NCBI GenBank assembly: GCA_951799445.1
Contig: OX637296.1
Span: forward strand, 5,456,001 to 5,520,000
DNA: 64,000 bases
Source of the DNA: Pseudisothecium myosuroides
Taxonomy: Eukaryota; Streptophyta; Bryopsida; Hypnales; Lembophyllaceae
Direction of reading: 5' to 3'
The notes beneath the pieces were generated by a model that worked only from the letters and a program-made list of their open reading frames with translations, had not been told where the DNA came from and did no database searches. Position numbers and translations under genes: made by a program. This document shows, in pieces, positions 58,376 to 64,000 of this stretch. Numbering within the stretch: position 1 is the stretch's first letter; each line of letters starts with the position of its first letter.

Positions 58376-59015
58376 AAAGTAGTTGTTGAAAAACCAATTG
58401 AAAAAGATATAATTGTCAAATCTTTCTGAATTTGTATATACTTGCCAATATAATTTGGATGGAAGTTACAAATAGTAGAATAATTTTTACACATACTTAG
58501 TTATACATATTGATGATTTTATCCATTTTTTCTTTGCCTTCACTTGTAAAATCATGGTCCTAATAGACTAGCAAGATCACCACTTAAAATAACTTGGGAT
58601 GGTCTCTAGAGCATGTCATTTTCTTAGTCAAATTTGCTACTTCCACCAACCTTTTTTTTTGGTTTTAGGCAAAAAGCTAGACGAGCTACAATTGCCATTC
58701 CGTTTGTTGCCTACATGGCAAAGGTTGAAATTTTTTAAATGAATCCTATTGGTAATAGTCAATTCTATAGATTGTCTATTTGGCACAATTTGCTTGAAAT
58801 TGGTGACAAATCCTGGCACTTGGAAGAATTGCTTCTATGCAAAAAAGGCAAAATTGCTTAAAGTGGTGGTGTATTCCGACACTTAGGAGATTTGTTACAA
58901 ATTCATTGTGTACTTTGATTCAGATGGACTGAGGCACCATCTCCCATAGTATATAGTGAAAAATTGGCAATGTACTTTCACAATTTTGGTAGGCTAGATG
59001 TCCATGGCTATATTA
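58376..59015. other. AT-rich noncoding sequence
   Basis: No gene or repeat end recognised. Confidence 0.45.
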
Positions 59016-59285
59016 CACTATAAGAAACCCCCGTTTTAGGTGACGAGCCCTAATTTTCTATGATGGATTTTAGGTGATGTCAATGTTGACAACCCAAAAT
59101 TTTTATATCAACAAAAATGTCCAACGTAACATCAATGTTGACATAAAAACATTGGATTGTCAATATTGATGTTACATTGGACATTTTTGTTGACATAAAA
59201 TTTTTGGGTTGTCAACATTGACATCACCTAAAATCCGTCATAAAAAATTAGGGCTCGTCACCTAAAATGGGGGTTTCTTATAGTG
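59016..59285. mobile_element. 270-bp fold-back MITE, CACTATAAGAAA ends (TSD TTA)
   Basis: CACTATAAGAAACCCCCGTT on the left mirrors the right end GGGGGTTTCTTATAGTG. The palindrome continues through TTTTAGGTGACGAGCCCTAA and TGTCAATGTTGACA to the centre with few mismatches. Flanked by TTA (59013-59015 and 59286-59288). Fold-back structure as in 47938-48126 but with a different body. Confidence 0.92.
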
Positions 59286-59288
59286 TTA

Positions 59289-59927
59289 GAACCTACTCTA
59301 GTCCATTTCAATTTTATAAAATACATTTCTTTCTTTCCAACTAGCAAAGTCAAAAGTTATAAACTAACAAACAATTGAAACAAACAACAACAAATAGCAT
59401 TGAAAGAGATGGAAGCTCCTAGCAAGAGATCACAAATGATACTTCACTTGAAAAGAAAATAGCATAATTGCACATTGATGACTACAAAGAGTTTAAAGGA
59501 TTTCTAATAACATGCAACACAATTTGAACTCGCTACTGGCTCTTATATATTGATTCCCCACATATACATGCAAGAACAATACCAAAATTGGTTAGTACCA
59601 AACACTACTTCAAGAGTAGTGAAAACAGTGGTCAAGAGAGTCTCAAAAGTATTGCATATCAAAATTCAATGAATCCTAAATAACAATGAATTTTGGGAAC
59701 CAAAAAGTAGTCAGAGCCCACAGCCAGTATGTAGACTCTGTCAAAATCGCTCACTGAAGGCACTACTTCCTGCTCAAGTTGGCACTAAATACAAAGGGCA
59801 TGTCATAATATTGTCGTATGTACATTGATAGCAAAACCAAAATTTCAAAAAAGGTATCCAAAAGCGCGTGTTGTGGAAGTTGTCTCTGACTGTGGCAGTA
59901 AGCACGTTCTCCAGAACGTATTCCCGC
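59289..59927. other. Noncoding sequence
   Basis: No gene recognised. The 3' end of the pogo-like element should lie somewhere here, but no TIR was identified. Confidence 0.4.
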
Positions 59928-62714
59928 TCAAGCACATTCCTGTGACCAACTTGGCATGTTCGTTCCCCAACCTGCACTGCCTGTTTCATAGCCTACAAAA
60001 GTACCGTGCGCCACGAACTGGTCCCTTAGATCCCGTTCAATTTCCTGCCCATCTCGACGGCTGTCATGTTCTCCATGATTCGCAACGGCTCCTTGCACTT
60101 CCGGGTTTGGAAAAGCTCCAGGCCAAACTAGGGATGCAGAAGGTCGGAGAGTCTGTGGACAACTTGATGGCATCAAGTGGGGTGCGGGAACGATGTATGG
60201 AATTTGTGATTGTGTCGAGTGCATGGACCTGAAAAAGTGCTGAGGAGGGAGGAGGTGATTTGTAGGAGACTTGAAGCTTTGAAATGGTATTCCTCCACTG
60301 ACCTTGTTGGTGAACTCGTTGTCCCGGCCTTCGGCTTGTAGATTGTGCTGCTGCTGCTGTCGTTGCCCTGCCCTCTCCGCTGCTCGGACCAACTTCACCC
60401 GCTACGCTTCAGCATGCTCTGCTACTTTTCTTGCTTTGTCTTCGGCGCACCTCGCACGTGCTTCTTGTTGATCAGTGCGAGCTCGCAACGCCCGATTCTC
60501 CGCAATTTTCAACACTCGAGCTTGCCGTACCCTTCTTTCCTCTTCTCTCTCAGCAGCTTTTCTTTTTCTGCACTGCTCCTTCTCCTCCTGGAGTCGTTCC
60601 TTCTCCTTAGCAACGTTGATTTTTGCTTGGCGGGCCTCCTCTACCGCATTCACATACTCGTCAGATGTGAGCATAATGGACTTGGAGAAGTCTAGCATGG
60701 GATCACGTGGATTTCGAGTGACTCGCGGAGTGATGGAGGGCAACGTAAGGAATTGGGTAGTAGACTACACGGCTTCAACGTCCAAGTCAATGCCGCCCAT
60801 TTCATCCAGCACATCAGGATCTGCTTGATCCACGTCCACAAAGAAATGCTCTGTAGCAGGTACGGGTTCCTCAACTAGATGCTCAGCAATTTTCGTTGAT
60901 CCCAAAGATTGCTCCACGCCACCTTCTTGCCGTTCGGAAGCTTCCACTTCCACATCTTGTCCATGCAATGTATCATCGCTTTCTGATTCCGAGGTCTGTT
61001 TTTGAGAACTTGGAGTTCGATCGTCGTCATGGCTGGGCTCACAGAATGCAGCCGAGGGCTGCAGGTGCCGCTAGATGGCCTCTCTATTTAGTGGCCAGAT
61101 TCTAGTGGCACAGAATCCTGCCTCAATATTTGTTGATGACAATGCCTTCCTCAGAGCCAATGATGCCCATTGCGCCAATGTTTGTTTTGAGGGCGTCGTT
61201 GCTAAATTTTGCCTACTCCAATAGTCACGGTACGCTTGAATAAGTTTTGAATGGTTTGAAGACACTTACGTCCAATGGTTGCAGGGCATGTGACATGTGT
61301 GAAGGCAGCGTCACCAAATCCAAACCAATTGCTTTTACTTGGCGGACGACCTCCAAGGTCACGTGGCTATTATGCCCGTCGAGTATAAGTAAGTGCCGGC
61401 GCTCAAGTGACATGTCTCCTAATTTTTGAACGTTTTTGATGAAATGCGACATCCACGTGGAAAACAAGTAGGCCATCATCCATGCTTTTTTCTGCACAGC
61501 CATAGCAGCTCCCTCTTCGCACTTCTCAACAAAATTATGCCTGATTCGTTTCCCATGGAAAATGTAAAATGAGGGAATGGAAGCCCCAGCCGCATTAATG
61601 CAGACTAATATGGACATCCACTCCCTCGAGTCAGGTACAACAGAATGTATATTTCGAGTGCCCTGTCGTGTGATGACATGGGCACCGCCATTCCTCCCCG
61701 CCTGCGTCCCCGTCTCGTCACAATTCCAAATCCGATCGGGAGAGTAGGAATACATCTTATAGAGACATTCGAGGTTGTCATAGAAAGTACCGGCAATGCC
61801 TGCAGTGAGGCTCTGAGCCCGTGCCATGTCCAACGCTTCTGTTGCTCTGATGGTCAGCTATGGGTGTCGTCTTTGCCACCATCGCACCAGCCTCTACCAG
61901 GCATCCCATCTCGGAATGGAGTCCACCTCCCTCTAGTCATTTTGTAAACCTTGAGTTTCAAATTTGTGGGGGTCAATCCGTACCCTAAGTCGCTCATAGC
62001 GATCAAGTACTCCACTAATTGCTGCTCCTTCGCTAGATGCAGAACAGGTGGCGGACTGCACTTCCGGGAAGTACGCTCTCCATAGCACCATTCTCGTAGT
62101 ATAGAATAAGGTATGTTGAAATCTGCCATCGCTGCTCTCATAGTCTTCCCGTTGTCCATTGCAGCTATAGCGGCCTTCAAATCATCATCAGTTCATGTGT
62201 TCATCTGTCTCCTCTGCGTACAGGTAGTATGATGTCGCTAGTTGCCATTGAATTTGGAGTTCCGATTGTCATGCACAACGTGATGCATACTGATTGGATG
62301 TGCTTGTGGACTTGTAAAGGTATTGTCCTCCATGGCATTAGAAGACTGTGGCAGGGACATTCGAGACTGTCGACGAGCTCGTACGCTACGTGAACCCATG
62401 CCGACAGGGTTCGTATATGTATGCACTCTTCCAGCAGCGTTACGACTGGCTTGTAGCTGCGGTGTAGACGGCAAGCCCTAAATTTTTTGGTCCCCAGAAA
62501 GGCATGATGGCGCAATACTTCTGGCTGCACTTCTTCTCAAAAGAGGATGCCCTTCCCACGTCTGCATGTTGTCGTAGTCAACATGCTCCTCAGCATTGGG
62601 CGACTCCTCGCCATTGCTTGGTAAGTAGTCGCTGCTATCTTCGTAGGTTGACCTCCTCATGCCGCAATAATCTTCTTGCATATCTTCGACAAACTCCGTC
62701 ATCCGTGATGCCAT
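59928..62714 (-). pseudogene. Pogo/Tigger-like DDE transposase, decayed
   Basis: From 62714 downward: an acidic N-terminus (MASRMTEFVEDMQED); a helix-turn-helix of pipsqueak/CENP-B type (LKAAIAAMDNGKTMRAAMAD, about 62180-62080); the start of a second DNA-binding segment (TPFRDGMPGRGW); the DDE_1 catalytic domain with WNCDETG (about 61720), HLLILDGHNSH (about 61380) and ALQPLDVSVFKPFK (about 61285); then a Lys/Glu/Arg-rich coiled coil (about 60740-60410) and a Gln/Pro-rich tail. Stops: six TAG (62478, 62238, 61858, 61071, 60765, 60402) and one TGA (62193). Frame breaks occur near 61870-61885 (a one-base loss) and near 61250. Not functional. Related families are abundant in non-seed plants, as I recall. 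Confidence 0.8.
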
Positions 62715-64000
62715 GTGACTGCAGACCTTGCATCAACAATTTTTGTCTTTGTCAGTCCAATAGTGCAGTACCGCCCACATGCAGCAATGTCCTTACACAA
62801 GTGTAGGAAAAAAGTAGCCTACCACTACTGACGTTCTGAAGAATCGATGTTATCATTTCTGAAAATTTTGGTGGATTCCTCCTTGTGTAGAGGCCCTGTC
62901 CGGGCCACTGGAATTTCTAGTCGATCACAACTTTCCTAAGCACATGCCTTCTATGTGTCTAGATACTACATTTGCATGCAGTCAACGTCATCTGAGAGTA
63001 TCGATCGGCACTCTTGTTATTGTACACTGAAACAACTACGTCCACATTACAAGAGCGCTATTGTTTTGTAACTAACTACGGATTTTACTAAAGTTTTTGG
63101 CATGACGAGGGAGCGTAACAAAAAATCTGATCAAAGCAATGTTATGTTAGTCTCGAGCCTCTGAAAACACGGACCTTTCAGGCTCTCATCAAAGTACCTA
63201 AAGATCAGGTCGATCACGGCGCTCTTGGCAGCCTTGTCGGTTGCTGGACATTTGAAATTTCACGTCTGCAACCTAGTCGATATATAAAGGTCCATTCACT
63301 ATGTTCTTTGTCTACCGTACTGAACATCGCCTCTCATCTTAGAACATCGGGTAATTTCTATGCAATGCTGTAGAATGACTAACTTACTATTGTCGTTGAC
63401 ACTATTAGTGCATGCAAGCACTGAATTGACGTGTATTTTACTAAGAGAATATGAATCGTCAAATGGAAGCATTCAACATGCAGTAGTTCTGAAAGCTACA
63501 GTGGTCGACTCAATTCACACCAGCTGAATGACGTCTTCTATGAAAGGATGCATAAACACTTCAAGAACATTTCACATGACATCATGCATTGTATGATTCT
63601 GACGAACCTGCACGTTTGGAGAACTTTATCCAATGAAGGTCGGATGCAAACCTCTAGAACGACCACTCCTGTTTTCAGGTGCAATGGCCTCAGATGTCCC
63701 TTGACTGTTGGAAAAGAAGTAGAACTTCATTTGAATACTTCGTCACGTCCCTCACCTTCCCAAGAATGACTACAATATACTCATAAAGTATTGAGTAAGA
63801 AGCTAACTTTGACGATGTTAACAAGCAATGATGATGATAAGATCACGTAAAGGTTGAACTGCAATCTTTCAATGCACTCTCAAAATAGCTCAATTGAACG
63901 TCTAGCAAATTTTTAACACAATTCAGTAATCATGGACAAATGCAATGTGACAAGGCGTGCATTTCTGCTCTTATATCCAACCAAGTGCATCTTTGAATGA
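62715..64000. other. Noncoding sequence upstream of the pogo-like transposase
   Basis: Less AT-rich than the middle of the window, but no protein-like open frame, tRNA or repeat end was recognised. It may contain the 5' part of the transposon. Confidence 0.4.

Noticed and set aside
59928..62714. Amber-codon reassignment or readthrough to explain the TAG stops
   Set aside because: Two frameshifts and a TGA in the same gene show ordinary decay, and the window's one host gene itself ends in TAG; CHG-context deamination is the simpler explanation.

Overview
The window looks like repeat-rich nuclear DNA from a land plant, probably a non-seed plant such as a bryophyte. The pointers are a multi-exon plant lipoxygenase with short introns and non-angiosperm-like active-site spacing, chromodomain Ty3 elements, plant-type hAT and pogo-like transposases, and AT-rich noncoding sequence broken by a few very CpG-rich blocks. 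The taxon call is an inference. I see only one intact host gene. Almost everything else is a layered record of transposons.

Layout. 1-1370: gene-poor leader with a possible coding remnant, a tRNA-like SINE fragment and a GC-rich block. 1370-10555: a decayed hAT transposase split at codon level by a 5.8-kb Ty3/chromovirus (1919-7730; LTRs 1919-2174 and 7475-7730; target duplication TCAAA). 10841-16560: a 177-bp tandem repeat interrupted by a 2.6-kb TTAA-flanked, CCC...GGG-ended piggyBac-like element (11953-14565). 16650-17008: a second GC-rich block. 17-22 kb: nonautonomous DNA transposons and a 5'-truncated LINE. 22143-26424 (minus): lipoxygenase, ten exons, about 927 aa, predicted 13-type. 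27.7-33.8 kb: a two-copy direct duplication whose copies carry different transposon insertions, so each copy shows the empty site of the other. 33.8-59.9 kb: noncoding, AT-rich, packed with TIR elements, fold-back MITEs and two regions dense in short palindromic motifs (39.7-41.9 and 43.9-46.3 kb). 59.9-62.7 kb (minus): a decayed pogo/Tigger-like DDE transposase. 62.7-64 kb: nothing recognised.

The most interesting signal is a group of nonautonomous DNA transposon families read directly from their ends. (1) Seven copies of a roughly 740-bp family with TIR close to GGGTGAATGCAAGAAACAC each have a perfect but different 4-bp target duplication (GTCA, TTCA, AATA, CTAC, AATT, TTTT, AATA). Three have paralogous empty sites inside this window. 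(2) A second, roughly 920-960-bp family has ends close to CCCCTAAAGGACC and duplicates TTAA. It includes one copy inserted in a tandem repeat whose neighbouring units preserve the empty TTAA. No autonomous partner for either family is visible. No protein system such as an immune or biosynthetic cluster is visible; the lipoxygenase stands alone.

All splice sites, TIRs and duplications were read by eye. No alignment or database search was possible.
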